Positions 27,702 through 38,736 of a stretch of 64,000 bases of DNA are shown piece after piece. The notes under the pieces are model-generated. The model had not been told where the DNA came from, searched no databases, and was given only the letters and a program-made list of their open reading frames with translations. Origin of the DNA: Companilactobacillus bobalius (GTDB taxonomy: Bacteria > Bacillota > Bacilli > Lactobacillales > Lactobacillaceae). The stretch covers positions 496,001 to 560,000 of the forward strand of contig NZ_LNUA01000032.1 of the NCBI RefSeq assembly GCF_009764355.1, given 5' to 3'. The first letter of the stretch is position 1, and every line of letters begins with the position of its first letter. The position numbers were made by a program, and so were the translations under genes.

Positions 27702-30512
27702 TTAATTCAAAAACTCATTTATATCTTTTTTAATCGTGTCCATATCTTCATTAACAACTGGTAGTCCTTTTGGTAAAGAATCCAGAATTGTCTTGCCGTA
27801 GCTCTTAGTTAAAATGCGATTATCTAATAACAAAATGACACCACGATCATTCGGTGTTCTGACTAAGCGTCCTAAACCTTGACGCAACTGCAATATAGCA
27901 TTAGGCAAAGAATCAACTTTGAAGACATTGAGATTCTGTTGTTTTAAGATATCCTGTTTAATTTTAACATCTGGTTGTTCAGGTGATTCAAACGGAATCC
28001 TTGTGACAATCAGAATTTCTAACATCTTATTCGGAAAATCGACTCCTTCCCAGAAAGAGTTAGCACCAAGTAAAACGGAACGACGACCAATAGCGAAGCG
28101 TTTCTTGATCTTCTCATTTGAGCCAGTGACTCCCTGAGCCAAGATTTCCCACTTCTCTTTAACGTCCGTTTCCATCAATCGGTCGTAAACGTTACTTAAA
28201 GTGTTCAATGAATTAAACAGAATCATCGTTTGATGATCCAAATTATCCAAAACGTCGACAATATATTTTGTTACCATCGCATAATAATCTTCACTACTCA
28301 AAGATTGGATGTCAGGTAAATTGGATGGTAAATAAATTTTACTATTCTTAGAAATACTATTGGCATCGGGCAAAATCACCATCTGATTGATCTGATTCTG
28401 ATTCAATTGCGTGTCCAAAATAAAATGTGAAAAGTCTTTTTGAATCGTAATTGCGGCCCCGATAGCAAAAATTTGACTGAAACGTTCTGTAGTTTCCTCA
28501 ATCAAACCTTGAATATCAAATTGACGCCAACTGATTTTAAGTGTGCTGACTTCATAATAATCACGCATATCAATTTGTACACCAAATTTAGTATCTTTTT
28601 CTTGAATGGCTTGTAATAAATCATCCAAATTCAAAATGACATCGCGCAACTTATTATTCTCAATTGTTAGATTTGAGATAACTTTAGAAAGTTCAACAGA
28701 AATAAAATTCTTTTGAAAATTATATTGATCGAATAAGGTTTCAACACGATTAGAAACAAGTGATAATTCAACAATCAAATCGGATAATAATTCAAATAAC
28801 TTAGGATTGTTCTGACCAAACTTATGATTACTATCCAAAATTGAAACAAAATCTTCACGATCCTTGAATTTAACTTTATTTTGAACATAAGTTCCAAAAA
28901 TATTGTATTCCAAACGTTGCATCAATTCGTCAATAGCTTGGAAATGAGTCTCCATCCCCTGTAAATCTTGATAATTCCACAATTGTGTCGTTACTTCAGT
29001 GAAAGCATAGCGCAAAGTTACACGATTCTGATAAAGGATGTCACTTATCTTCTTAACATATTCATTCAATTTGAGAAAATCGATTGTAGGCGAACTAGCA
29101 CTGCGCAAACTTCCAGCAAAATGATTAGCTTCATCGATAACTAAATAAGAGTTCTTGCCCCAGAATTGACTATCTAAATGACGAGCCAAGAAGGCCTGGT
29201 TAGTAACTAAAATCTTAGACTCTAAGTATCGGTTCTGTTGGTAGAGCCAGAAATCGTCATTACTAAAAATAGTATTTTCTTTAGATTCACCACGATGACG
29301 AATGATACTGAACAGAGGACTATTGTAATTAGTTAAGTGTAGTTCACTCAAATCCCCTGTCGTTGTCATTGTCAACCAAACGATAATCTTCATCTTTAAA
29401 ATGGCCGTATGACTATGCAGACGATAGTTATCCAAGGCCTCATAGAAACGATCTAAATCAATGAAATTGTAACTACTCTTAACTACTTCAGCGTGATATT
29501 CATTGTCGGTAACTTGATTAAGCAATGGAATTGATTGTTCAACGATTTGTTGTTGCAAAACTTTAGTAGTTGTCGCAATCACTAATTTTTGGTCAACATT
29601 GATCAAATAAGATAATGGCAAAAGATATCCTAATGTCTTACCAGCACCAGTTGGAGCTTCAATCAGGTTCCATTTCTTAACCTTATCCCGATGCTGACTC
29701 GTATGATAAATATTATCCATCAATTTTGATTGATTGACACGATAGTCCAAGATACCATCCAATAACTCTTTTTTAGCTTCACGAGTTTGGGGGTATTTGG
29801 TTGTGTGATCAATTCTCTCACTAACATGGAAATCTTTTTTACGTAAGATCAAACCATTCTTCTCATACAAATAAGCTGGTAAGACTGAAGAACGTGAATT
29901 CTTCTCTCGTTCTTCTAAAATAGTTTTAAAAACCAAATTAGTCTCACGGATAGTATTCTTACCAAATTTAGCTAGCATTTGTAAAGTTGGAATTGGCAAT
30001 TGTTGAATTCGTTTTAGAATAATCAAAAACAATTCAGCAGTAACATGAGCATCACTGTTAGCACTATGCGGATTCTTATGTGTGATACTCAAATAATGCG
30101 TTAAATCTTGTAGTTTATAACTACTAATGGTTGGAAAAAGTATTTGCGATAATTCAACAGTATCGATAGCTTTAACATTGAGTTGGTTCATTCCGATACG
30201 TTTAAGTTCTCGATTTAAAAAGGTCAAATCAAAATTCACATTATGTGCAATAAAAACTCGATTTTTTAAAAGTTTAAAGATATCAGGTGCAACTTCTTCA
30301 AATGTTGGTGAATCTTTAACATCGTCATCACTCAATCCCGTTAAAGCAGTGATTCGACCTGGAATCGGTACTTTAGGATTGATTTTTTGATCATAGATAT
30401 GTGTTATTTCACCGTTTTCGATAAGGGCACAGCCGAATTGAATTATACGCCCGTTGTCATGCCAATTAGAATTGGTTGTTTCTAGATCAACAACAGCGTA
30501 AGAATTTTTCAA
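27702..30512 (-). CDS. dinG: DinG-family protein with DnaQ-type exonuclease domain
   Basis: About 936 residues. N-terminal DEDDh exonuclease (VVDLETT at ~8, FIAHNVNFDLTFLNREL ~95, HSANSDAHVTAEL ~155), then a superfamily 2 helicase-like domain with Walker A EAPTGAGKTLGY (~290) and Walker B DEANH (~460), and C-terminal QGLGRLVRTPNDRG (motif VI). It lacks the four-Cys Fe-S site of E. coli DinG, as in the S. aureus DinG-type nucleases. The start is probably TTG at 30512, eight bases after AGAGG; a GTG at 30521 is too close to that site. Lies 18 bases after addA, so likely in one repair operon. Confidence 0.88.
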   Translation of the reverse strand: MKNSYAVVDLETTNSNWHDNGRIIQFGCALIENGEITHIYDQKINPKVPIPGRITALTGLSDDDVKDSPTFEEVAPDIFKLLKNRVFIAHNVNFDLTFLNRELKRIGMNQLNVKAIDTVELSQILFPTISSYKLQDLTHYLSITHKNPHSANSDAHVTAELFLIILKRIQQLPIPTLQMLAKFGKNTIRETNLVFKTILEEREKNSRSSVLPAYLYEKNGLILRKKDFHVSERIDHTTKYPQTREAKKELLDGILDYRVNQSKLMDNIYHTSQHRDKVKKWNLIEAPTGAGKTLGYLLPLSYLINVDQKLVIATTTKVLQQQIVEQSIPLLNQVTDNEYHAEVVKSSYNFIDLDRFYEALDNYRLHSHTAILKMKIIVWLTMTTTGDLSELHLTNYNSPLFSIIRHRGESKENTIFSNDDFWLYQQNRYLESKILVTNQAFLARHLDSQFWGKNSYLVIDEANHFAGSLRSASSPTIDFLKLNEYVKKISDILYQNRVTLRYAFTEVTTQLWNYQDLQGMETHFQAIDELMQRLEYNIFGTYVQNKVKFKDREDFVSILDSNHKFGQNNPKLFELLSDLIVELSLVSNRVETLFDQYNFQKNFISVELSKVISNLTIENNKLRDVILNLDDLLQAIQEKDTKFGVQIDMRDYYEVSTLKISWRQFDIQGLIEETTERFSQIFAIGAAITIQKDFSHFILDTQLNQNQINQMVILPDANSISKNSKIYLPSNLPDIQSLSSEDYYAMVTKYIVDVLDNLDHQTMILFNSLNTLSNVYDRLMETDVKEKWEILAQGVTGSNEKIKKRFAIGRRSVLLGANSFWEGVDFPNKMLEILIVTRIPFESPEQPDVKIKQDILKQQNLNVFKVDSLPNAILQLRQGLGRLVRTPNDRGVILLLDNRILTKSYGKTILDSLPKGLPVVNEDMDTIKKDINEFLN

Positions 30513-30530
30513 ATCATTCACCTCTCATCT

Positions 30531-33500
30531 TCATTTTTCTTGTAAATCAACAGCTTTATTGACCTTCAAGAAGTAAAGATATTTACCCACGACGGGTTTG
30601 TTCTTAATCACAGAAATAGCTTCTGCGTATAAATTGACTTGTCCGGAATATTTAGAGACTAATTCTTCAAAATTTTGATCAGTCACATGATCAGTTTTAT
30701 AGTCAAAAATTATTATTCCATGATCTAATTCAATTACTCCATCAATAATACCATGAACTAATATTTTATCGTTAATAGAATAGTCTTTTGACGAGTTTTT
30801 AAACAATTTTTGTGCTGGCATCAGAATTGAACAAGGAAATTCACGACTAACATCATTATGATGCTCGATAATCATCTGCCCTAAGTTGCTTTGATAAAAG
30901 TTAGCTAAGCTCTGACAATCGATTTTTTCTGCTAATTCATCCGTTAATAGTTTTTCATTGACCATTTGCTGAATCAAGTCCTGAAAGTCGATAATTTCGG
31001 GCGTTTTATCCAAACTGATTTTTTGCAGAACTAAATGAGTAGCACTACCTACTTCGGCGGCAGTTACTTTTTTAGTCTTTGTTAAAAATTGTGGTTTTGC
31101 AAATGAACCTAAATTATAGCGAGATTTGTCCTCTAACAAGTCTTCGGCCATATTCTCATCATCAGGATCAGCAAACAGACCTTTGATTTCAGAAACTGAT
31201 TGATAAGCTGTTGTGTCAACTGATTCTTGATAATGATAGTCGAAATCGAGCAACTGTTTAACGGTCTTCTTAAATAGATCGGATGGCTCAACAGGAACCT
31301 TCTTAGGAATAATAATTTTAGAGGCCAGATTGCCTTTAGCTTCGGGATAAACTAGATTCAGACGTAAGTTACATTTTTCGTTTAGATACAACTCATCAGA
31401 AATCGCTTTACGATCTTCATCAGATAAAGTACTGATACCAACTAAATCTTGGAAATTGTTGGCTTTTAGACGAATAGCTTCGTTGATCACACCTGTCTTA
31501 GGACTAACTTCATCCCAAGAATTGATGGTATCTTCAGCTTCTTTAGTAAAACCAAACATGATCAATTTTTGTTTGGCACGAGTCAAAGCTACATATAGCA
31601 AACGCATCTCTTCTGAAGTAGTAGCAACTTTACGGCGTTTACTGATAACGCTATGTTGAATAGTACTATACTTCAAGCGAGTCTGACTATTAATTAGTGT
31701 GATTCCAATTCCTTGGTCAGTGTCAAAAACAGTTTGACCTTGGAAATCAAGTTTGTTGAATTGTTTAGCCATATCCAAATAAATTACAATTGGAAATTCC
31801 AATCCTTTGGAAGCGTGGACTGTCATGACTTTGACGGTATCATCAGTTGCTTCAATGCTATTAGGTTGTGACAAATCTTTATCGAGGTCCTGCATCCGTT
31901 GAATAAAATTAATAAATTGATGTAAGCCTTTATAGTTAGTCTCCTCATAAGCATTAGCTCGTTGGTACAAAGCATGTAAATTGGCTGCCCGCTGCTTACC
32001 TCCAGGCATCCCTGAGACATATTCTAAGAGACCTGTTTCTTGATAAATCTTCCAAATCAGACGTGCAATAGAATTTTTATTGGCAAAATCACGGTAATTT
32101 TCCAATTGTAACAAAAAAGCTTGGACTTTATTCTTAATGCCTTCTTTTGAAGTTTCAGCGTGTAGATATTCGTTCAAAGCTGTAAAGTAGAATTCTTGTT
32201 TATCTACAAGACGAATTTCGGCCAGTTCTTCTTCATTTAATCCCACAATTGGTGAGCGTAATACAGCTACTAATGGAATATCTTGATAGGGATTATCAAT
32301 AATGTTTAACATTGACATCATAATTTGTAATTCGGTCGTTTGAAAATAGTTCTGGGCATCAGTAACCATGATAGGAATATCGGCTTTAGCAAAATAAGAG
32401 ATTAAATCAGTATTGTTTTCCTTAGTTCTAGAAAGAATGGCAATATCGGAATATTTGATTGTTCTCATCTCATCTTTTTTACTATCATAAATTTGGTATT
32501 GATCTTTAATCAACATTTGAATTCTTTTGGCAGCATTTTCAATCAACAATTGACGCTTTTCAACGTCCTCATCATCATTGTTCACTAATAGATTGAATTC
32601 ATTTTCACTATCGACTGTCTCTGGGAAGTTAGTTCCAGGAATTAATTTAGACTTATCATCATAATCAATATCACCGATTTTTTTATCAAAAATACGTTTG
32701 AAAATCTGGTTAACGAAGTCGTCAACTGACTTAGCTGAACGGAAGTTCTTAGATAATTGAATCAATTCACTAGGATTATCCGGATCTTGAAAATCTTCAT
32801 ATTTTTGAGCAAAAATGTACGGTGCGGCTTGTCTGAAGCCGTAAATTGACTGTTTAATATCCCCCACCATGAAGATGTGATTGTCGTCATTTGACAAAAG
32901 TTGGATGATTTTTTCTTGCATGGCATTGACATCTTGATACTCGTCAATCATCAATTCATGAAATTTAGTTTGGTAGTAATCAAGTGCCACCATATGTTCA
33001 TCAACTGGAGTTTGTAAAATTTTTACGGCCATGTGTTCCAAATCGTTGAAATCCAAAGTATGACTATTATTCTTCAAACGACCGTATTCTTTGATAAAGC
33101 CACGTTCAACCTCGACTAATTTGGCAATAATGGCTTGTGATTGTACCAAGGATTCTTGAACACCCGCTTCTGATTGCACAAAGAAATCGTTAAACAGTTT
33201 ATCTAGCTGACGTTTTAATTGGTCACGTACTTTTTTACTTTTTTCTAATAGAGTTAGATCGTTACCTTCTTTATCATCTTTGGAAAGACGTTTAGCAGTT
33301 TTTAATTTGAAACCAATCAATTCAGTTCTGATCTCGGAATATGTTTTTGCCCCTACTTCATCTTCCAAGACTCCCAAGTTTTTCTTAGCCTCGTCAAATG
33401 TCTCGAAAAGTGAATTATTAACTAAATCATCTTCGCCTGCTAAATCAATTCCTTGATTAGCTAATTCAATTAATTGTTCTAAACGTTGTTTAAGTTGTGG

Positions 33501-34163
33501 AACAACGTCCCTTTTGTAAAAGTCCGATTCAGAAAAACTGTCAGTAAACTGATATGTAGCAATCAAGTCGTCCAGCCATTGTTGCGTTTCGGCATTGGTG
33601 ATTGCAAAATCATACAACTTAAAGACAACATCCTTCAAACCATCGTCACTACGATCGTCCGTAAAGTTATCAGTCAATTTAATAAAATCGGCATCATCCT
33701 TGTCATAATACTTATTACGCAAATTATCATAGGCTTGTTCTTTCATAATCGACTGTTCAGTCGTATCACTCAATAGACGAAAATTAGGATCTAAATCAAT
33801 GACGTAATAGAACTTTTTGATAATACTCAAACAAAATGCATGTAGAGTACTGATATTAGAGATGGGAACTCGAAAAATTTGTTTTTGAAGATGTTTGTGA
33901 GTTTCTGCATCCAAGTCTCTATCGTTTACAAGTTCTTTGATTCTTTTTAGAAGACGTTCTTTCATTTCTAACGCTGCTGCATCAGTAAAAGTGGCTACCA
34001 AAAGATTATCAATGTTTTCGCCGTCTTTTAACATTTCAACGATACGTTCAATCAAAATAGTCGTTTTACCAGAACCAGCCGCCGCTGAAACTAGAATATC
34101 GTGTCCACGATGATAAATGGCTTTTTCCTGATCGTCAGTCCATTTAGGCATCCTCTTCACCAT
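30531..34163 (-). CDS. addA: ATP-dependent helicase/nuclease subunit A (AddA/RexA)
   Basis: A ~1210-residue UvrD-like helicase with a C-terminal nuclease; with AddB it resects double-strand breaks and degrades foreign DNA. Walker A is SAAAGSGKTT (~27-36), Walker B region IDEYQDVNAMQ (~410), motif VI YVALTRAKQKL (~860), and the RecB-type nuclease has HGIIDGVIEL then IIFDYKTDH (~1154). Starts at ATG 34163 or ATG 34151 are both possible because purine-rich sequence abuts each; the longer frame overlaps addB by 20 bases. Lactobacilli and streptococci call this gene rexA. Confidence 0.94.
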   Translation of the reverse strand: MVKRMPKWTDDQEKAIYHRGHDILVSAAAGSGKTTILIERIVEMLKDGENIDNLLVATFTDAAALEMKERLLKRIKELVNDRDLDAETHKHLQKQIFRVPISNISTLHAFCLSIIKKFYYVIDLDPNFRLLSDTTEQSIMKEQAYDNLRNKYYDKDDADFIKLTDNFTDDRSDDGLKDVVFKLYDFAITNAETQQWLDDLIATYQFTDSFSESDFYKRDVVPQLKQRLEQLIELANQGIDLAGEDDLVNNSLFETFDEAKKNLGVLEDEVGAKTYSEIRTELIGFKLKTAKRLSKDDKEGNDLTLLEKSKKVRDQLKRQLDKLFNDFFVQSEAGVQESLVQSQAIIAKLVEVERGFIKEYGRLKNNSHTLDFNDLEHMAVKILQTPVDEHMVALDYYQTKFHELMIDEYQDVNAMQEKIIQLLSNDDNHIFMVGDIKQSIYGFRQAAPYIFAQKYEDFQDPDNPSELIQLSKNFRSAKSVDDFVNQIFKRIFDKKIGDIDYDDKSKLIPGTNFPETVDSENEFNLLVNNDDEDVEKRQLLIENAAKRIQMLIKDQYQIYDSKKDEMRTIKYSDIAILSRTKENNTDLISYFAKADIPIMVTDAQNYFQTTELQIMMSMLNIIDNPYQDIPLVAVLRSPIVGLNEEELAEIRLVDKQEFYFTALNEYLHAETSKEGIKNKVQAFLLQLENYRDFANKNSIARLIWKIYQETGLLEYVSGMPGGKQRAANLHALYQRANAYEETNYKGLHQFINFIQRMQDLDKDLSQPNSIEATDDTVKVMTVHASKGLEFPIVIYLDMAKQFNKLDFQGQTVFDTDQGIGITLINSQTRLKYSTIQHSVISKRRKVATTSEEMRLLYVALTRAKQKLIMFGFTKEAEDTINSWDEVSPKTGVINEAIRLKANNFQDLVGISTLSDEDRKAISDELYLNEKCNLRLNLVYPEAKGNLASKIIIPKKVPVEPSDLFKKTVKQLLDFDYHYQESVDTTAYQSVSEIKGLFADPDDENMAEDLLEDKSRYNLGSFAKPQFLTKTKKVTAAEVGSATHLVLQKISLDKTPEIIDFQDLIQQMVNEKLLTDELAEKIDCQSLANFYQSNLGQMIIEHHNDVSREFPCSILMPAQKLFKNSSKDYSINDKILVHGIIDGVIELDHGIIIFDYKTDHVTDQNFEELVSKYSGQVNLYAEAISVIKNKPVVGKYLYFLKVNKAVDLQEK

Positions 34164-37100
34164 CCTCTAAAATATTTTGTATTTCTTTAATAACATTTTC
34201 TTTATTGTAATTAATAACATCATGATATTCGTTCTCTGGCAACATTGCATCGAATTCAAAAATAGGTCGATAATCGCTGTATTGTAAACCAGTCATTTGA
34301 CCATAACGATAAGGGTTCAAATTTAAATTACCAGAATAAATTTTTTCACCAGCCTGACGAATCAGGTGATCGTTGTAATTCAATATTCTGAATAAATCAT
34401 TTTCAGAAATAACATTATTAGAACCTTTTTTTACGACTGGTGAGGTTTTAGCAACTTTCCCTTGCTTAGTAAGAGCCTGGGTATCGATGTTAGCCAATAA
34501 TTCTTCATCATTTACTAAAAGTCCGTTTAATTGGAATTCCTTAAAAATCTTATTCTGAATATCACTATCTTGAATATCTGCAGAATCATCTAACGATTTC
34601 GTATTGATTAAAGAACGATCCAAAGTGATCAAAGGATTCTGAATGTGTTCATATAGAGCCCCACCAACTTTGGCATTTTTACGTTCGGTCAACAGATGAA
34701 GATTATTCAGCACACTTTGAATATAAGTTGGCATCTGCATAGTGATTCCATCTAAGAATTGTGAGAAATCAAAACTTTTATTACCAGACTTGTAATCAAT
34801 GATAGTTAGATAAGTGATGTCATCCAAAACCATTTCATCGATACGGTCAATTTTTCCACGAACATTAACTAAATGGCCGCCCGGAATCTGATAAGAAAGA
34901 CCAGGTAGATCCTGTTTATTGTTGATACGACCAAAAGTTACTTCTGATTTCTCGGGTTCAGAGCTGTTACGTAGGAACTGTAGCTTCATATTTTTAACTA
35001 ATTGAATCAAAGTAGTCTTTAACTTGTTGGCAATATATTGCATTCGAGCAGAAGAGTTAAAAATTCGATTCTCCGGTAAATCAATTTGAGCGGTAAACAA
35101 ATCAGTAACCAAGTTCTGAATATCACCATCAGACATGTCACGCAATGAACGGCCTTGTTCCTGATGTAAGTATTTAACCAAACTATCCAAGACCGCATGG
35201 AAAATTGACCCTGTCTGTGCTGGTGTAATTTCAAATAAACGTCTGGGTTTTAATCTTAGGCCGTACTTTAAGAAATATTCGTATTCGTTCATGTAAAATG
35301 TTTCTAATTGAGAAATAGAGACATTGATATTTTTTCCGTATAGAGCTTCGACCGTATCTAGATTTAAACTTTGAGGAATGTTTTGGTAACTCAATGAACT
35401 TAAAGCAAATTCTGAAGTTTCTGGTTCCTCATTTAATAAGACACTGCGGACATATTTCCAAGCATCTGGTAAGTCGGTTTTATTGTCTAATGCAGAACGC
35501 GAAACTCGAATCAGGTAATTCAAACTGGAAGCTTTAGATCCTAAATAACGGATAACTTCGTTCTCAGATTGATCATCGCTTGAAGGATTCAATAGAACTA
35601 ACTGTTCATCTAAACGAAAATGATTTTTAATTCGGACTACATAGCTTGATAAGTCTTGCTGCTTATTATCTTCAGTAAAGTTAGGATACGTGAAAATTAA
35701 CCGTTGGGAACCAGTTGTGAAAGTAATGTCATGCAAGAATGGCTCAGAATTATTCATGACTTCATCTGGTTCATTCAAATACTTGCCATCAGTTAGCTCA
35801 CCATTGAGGAATAGTCGTTCATCATCGGTTACAATATCGTTGGAAACTGTTGTTCCGGGCATATTGTTGGTTGTTGAACCAAGAATAAATGTGATTTTTC
35901 GGTTGTTAGGTTGAATCATCCCTATTTCTGAAATGCTGACAGCATCCAAAGTTGAGGGAATCTGTGAATAAGTAGCATTTTCAAAAGCTGCATCCAAAAT
36001 CTCAATAAAATCTTTGGAGTCAAATTCACGTTCACCGAAAACTGAAACATACTCATCCAAAATTTGATTGAATAAACTGACGATTTGTTCGGGTTGATTT
36101 GCTAAAGTTAGATTTTTTTGTTCAGTTGCTTGCTGTTGCCATAGCAATAATGTGTCAAAAACATGATTCTGTTCTAAGAAATTATATAAGAAGCTGACAC
36201 TATCAATTGAAGAGTGTTCTTTCTTCAAGAATTTTTCCAATTGATTGTAAACATTTTTTACAAATTCTTTGATTTGATTGATCAATTGGTATTCAGATAT
36301 TTTGATCTTATCAACTACGGGATCTAATTTAACATCTGGCTTAAAGCTTTTTCCCATCCAACCACGTTTAGTAATTCCGTTAGTCAACGCATAGTTTTCA
36401 GTTAAGTCGACCGCTTGTCGGAAAAGTTGAAGGTTATCTCTAAATCCTTCCGGTATCAGCAATTCTGTTCTTAATAAACTAATCACATCATCTACTTGTA
36501 AACCACGATTAACGATAGCAAACAGTAAATCAATTAAACGTTTGAAGGGATGATTAGCCATCTTCTTTTGTAGATCAATGAAATATGGTACTTGGTTGTT
36601 TTCCATAAAGGACTCAATAAATGAACCATATTCGGATAAATCACGGGCTACAATTAAAAAGTCTTTGTAGCGATAATCTTGTGTAGCCACTAATTGGCGG
36701 ATATAGGTACTAATAGCTGAAACTTCGGTCTGCTTATCAGTACATTTCCAAATCTGAACGGAATTTTGACTATCTAAACCACTCTTTTTAATACCACCAA
36801 TATTAGATTCAATCCAGTAATCTTCTAGTTTACTCAAATCTGGACTAATTCTTTTTTCATCGGCAAAGTAATTTCTTGTTACAATACGATTTTGCTTAGC
36901 CATCTCGTGAAGCTGTTGATACGTTGCAGCTGGACGGAAGAAAAAGTCGGACTCATCAGTGGATTCAAAAACGGGTTGATCCAATACCAATGAGATATTC
37001 AAACTACCACTATTGATCAACATTGATTTAACCAAATTGGATTCCGTCGCTGTAAAGGATGAAAAACCTTCAATGTAAAAGTAATAATGAAAGGTTCCAA

Positions 37101-37683
37101 TCTTAGTATTCAAAAAATCAGCTAATGAATTCAGTTGAAAGTCATTTGTATTGTAGTTTTGAATCTGTTCTAAATAAGCTCCGTACATCAGATTCAATTC
37201 CTTGATTTTATCGACAAAAATACCTTGTTGTTCAGAATTTAAAGCTAGATCAATGTCATCTGGTTGAACCTGTCCATTCATGAATTCATCGAATTGAGAA
37301 ATCATCTGGTCAATGAATCCCGGCTTGTCGATCATTCCAGCAAATATTTTTAACTCAGACTTATGTTCTTGAACAATATTTTTCAATAACATAGCTGATT
37401 TAGTTTGTGTTAAGGTTTCTAAATTATAATCGCTACTGTCACGCAAAAAGTACCAAGCTAATCGCGAGAACGAAAAGGTTTGGACGTTATTAGTTGCGAT
37501 TAATGAATCATTGTCTTTTTGAAAATATTTTAAAATATTGACTTCTGATTCAAATTTTATGTGATTTGGTACTAAAAAGAAGAATTGTCCGGTCGGATCC
37601 TTGGTATAATCCTCTTGGAACAACTTCATCATCTTTTTATGATGATCAAATTGGTTTTTACCTAGTACAAAATTTAATGTCAT
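34144..37683 (-). CDS. addB: ATP-dependent nuclease subunit B (AddB/RexB)
   Basis: A 1179-residue partner of AddA with inactive helicase-like domains and a C-terminal nuclease (VRGKIDRIDEM, IIDYKSGNKSFD, ~945-970). The N-terminus LGKNQFDHHKKMM has no Walker A motif where B. subtilis AddB has one, and the chain has only a single Cys (IWKCTDKQ), so it cannot hold the AddB Fe-S cluster. Both features are those of the RexB subtype, normal for this bacterial group. First gene of the addB-addA-dinG run; ATG at 37683 preceded by GGGTGATG. Confidence 0.93.
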   Translation of the reverse strand: MTLNFVLGKNQFDHHKKMMKLFQEDYTKDPTGQFFFLVPNHIKFESEVNILKYFQKDNDSLIATNNVQTFSFSRLAWYFLRDSSDYNLETLTQTKSAMLLKNIVQEHKSELKIFAGMIDKPGFIDQMISQFDEFMNGQVQPDDIDLALNSEQQGIFVDKIKELNLMYGAYLEQIQNYNTNDFQLNSLADFLNTKIGTFHYYFYIEGFSSFTATESNLVKSMLINSGSLNISLVLDQPVFESTDESDFFFRPAATYQQLHEMAKQNRIVTRNYFADEKRISPDLSKLEDYWIESNIGGIKKSGLDSQNSVQIWKCTDKQTEVSAISTYIRQLVATQDYRYKDFLIVARDLSEYGSFIESFMENNQVPYFIDLQKKMANHPFKRLIDLLFAIVNRGLQVDDVISLLRTELLIPEGFRDNLQLFRQAVDLTENYALTNGITKRGWMGKSFKPDVKLDPVVDKIKISEYQLINQIKEFVKNVYNQLEKFLKKEHSSIDSVSFLYNFLEQNHVFDTLLLWQQQATEQKNLTLANQPEQIVSLFNQILDEYVSVFGEREFDSKDFIEILDAAFENATYSQIPSTLDAVSISEIGMIQPNNRKITFILGSTTNNMPGTTVSNDIVTDDERLFLNGELTDGKYLNEPDEVMNNSEPFLHDITFTTGSQRLIFTYPNFTEDNKQQDLSSYVVRIKNHFRLDEQLVLLNPSSDDQSENEVIRYLGSKASSLNYLIRVSRSALDNKTDLPDAWKYVRSVLLNEEPETSEFALSSLSYQNIPQSLNLDTVEALYGKNINVSISQLETFYMNEYEYFLKYGLRLKPRRLFEITPAQTGSIFHAVLDSLVKYLHQEQGRSLRDMSDGDIQNLVTDLFTAQIDLPENRIFNSSARMQYIANKLKTTLIQLVKNMKLQFLRNSSEPEKSEVTFGRINNKQDLPGLSYQIPGGHLVNVRGKIDRIDEMVLDDITYLTIIDYKSGNKSFDFSQFLDGITMQMPTYIQSVLNNLHLLTERKNAKVGGALYEHIQNPLITLDRSLINTKSLDDSADIQDSDIQNKIFKEFQLNGLLVNDEELLANIDTQALTKQGKVAKTSPVVKKGSNNVISENDLFRILNYNDHLIRQAGEKIYSGNLNLNPYRYGQMTGLQYSDYRPIFEFDAMLPENEYHDVINYNKENVIKEIQNILEDGEEDA

Positions 37684-37785
37684 TATTCATCACCCGAAAA
37701 AATTCTATCATAGTTGGTCGTTTGAAAGTGGAAATCACACCAATAGATGTATAAAATAAAGACTTAGAGAAATTGAGGTGAGCAT

Positions 37786-38736
37786 GTGCTTAAAGGAATA
37801 GGAAAAAGTCATGGGAAAACGATCATAATGGGAGAACATGCGGTAGTTTATGGCTACCCTGCATTTGCAATCCCACTGTTGAGCATCCCCGTGATCGTCA
37901 AAATGCAACAAAGTAAAGAAAATTCTTTAATTTCAAAGTACTATGCAGGAAAAATAGATAAAATCCCTGACTCATTGTCAGGCGTAAAGTATTTAGTTAG
38001 CTTACTGGATTCTGAGTTGAACAAAGATCATTTAAACTACACTATCAATATAGATAGTGGTTTGCCAATTGAACGAGGTATGGGCTCTTCAGCTGCTATT
38101 GCGGCTGCAATCACACGTGCCTTCTTCAATTTTTTCAACAAAGACTTGAGTCACCAACTATTATTAGATTACGTCAACAAATCAGAAACTATTACTCATG
38201 GTAAAGCTAGCGGCTTGGATGCCTTGACAGTTAGTTCTGATGATCCAATTAAGTTCGGTAAAGATGTGGAACCTGAACACTTCAACTTTAATTCTGATGG
38301 CTTTATTGTTATTGCTGATTCCGGTGTTAAAGGTCGTACCAAAGAAACGGTTGCTGACGTTAGAAAAATGTATGATCAAGAACCTAAGAAAATTGGAGCC
38401 TACTTACAACAATTAGGCGACTACGCTACTCAAGCTAGTGACTACCTTATTAAGGGCAATCTCAAAAAATTGGGTCTAGTCTTCACTTTAGCTAATGAAG
38501 CCTTAACTAAATTGAACTTAGCTATTCCTAAAACTGACAAATTAATTGAAGCCGCCAACCATGCTGGTGCCTTAGGTAGTAAAATTACTGGTGGTGGCCG
38601 TGGTGGTTGTATCATTTGTTTAGCTAGAAATTTAAAAAACGCTCAAATGATTCAAAAGGCTTTGATCAAATCTGGTGCCGAACAAACCTGGATTCAACCA
38701 TTATCAATTTATGCGGAGGATGAAGACATTGGTTAG
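37786..38736 (+). CDS. mvk: Mevalonate kinase
   Basis: A 316-residue GHMP kinase phosphorylating mevalonate at O5. Motifs: HAVVYGYPA (~20), ERGMGSSAAIAAA (~95-107, ATP loop) and ITGGGRGGCIICL (~265). The start is GTG at 37786, five bases after GAGGTG. First gene of the mevalonate operon, whose products lead to isopentenyl diphosphate for undecaprenyl phosphate and quinone tails. A 102-base gap to the divergent addB holds the promoter region. Confidence 0.95.
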   Translation: MLKGIGKSHGKTIIMGEHAVVYGYPAFAIPLLSIPVIVKMQQSKENSLISKYYAGKIDKIPDSLSGVKYLVSLLDSELNKDHLNYTINIDSGLPIERGMGSSAAIAAAITRAFFNFFNKDLSHQLLLDYVNKSETITHGKASGLDALTVSSDDPIKFGKDVEPEHFNFNSDGFIVIADSGVKGRTKETVADVRKMYDQEPKKIGAYLQQLGDYATQASDYLIKGNLKKLGLVFTLANEALTKLNLAIPKTDKLIEAANHAGALGSKITGGGRGGCIICLARNLKNAQMIQKALIKSGAEQTWIQPLSIYAEDEDIG

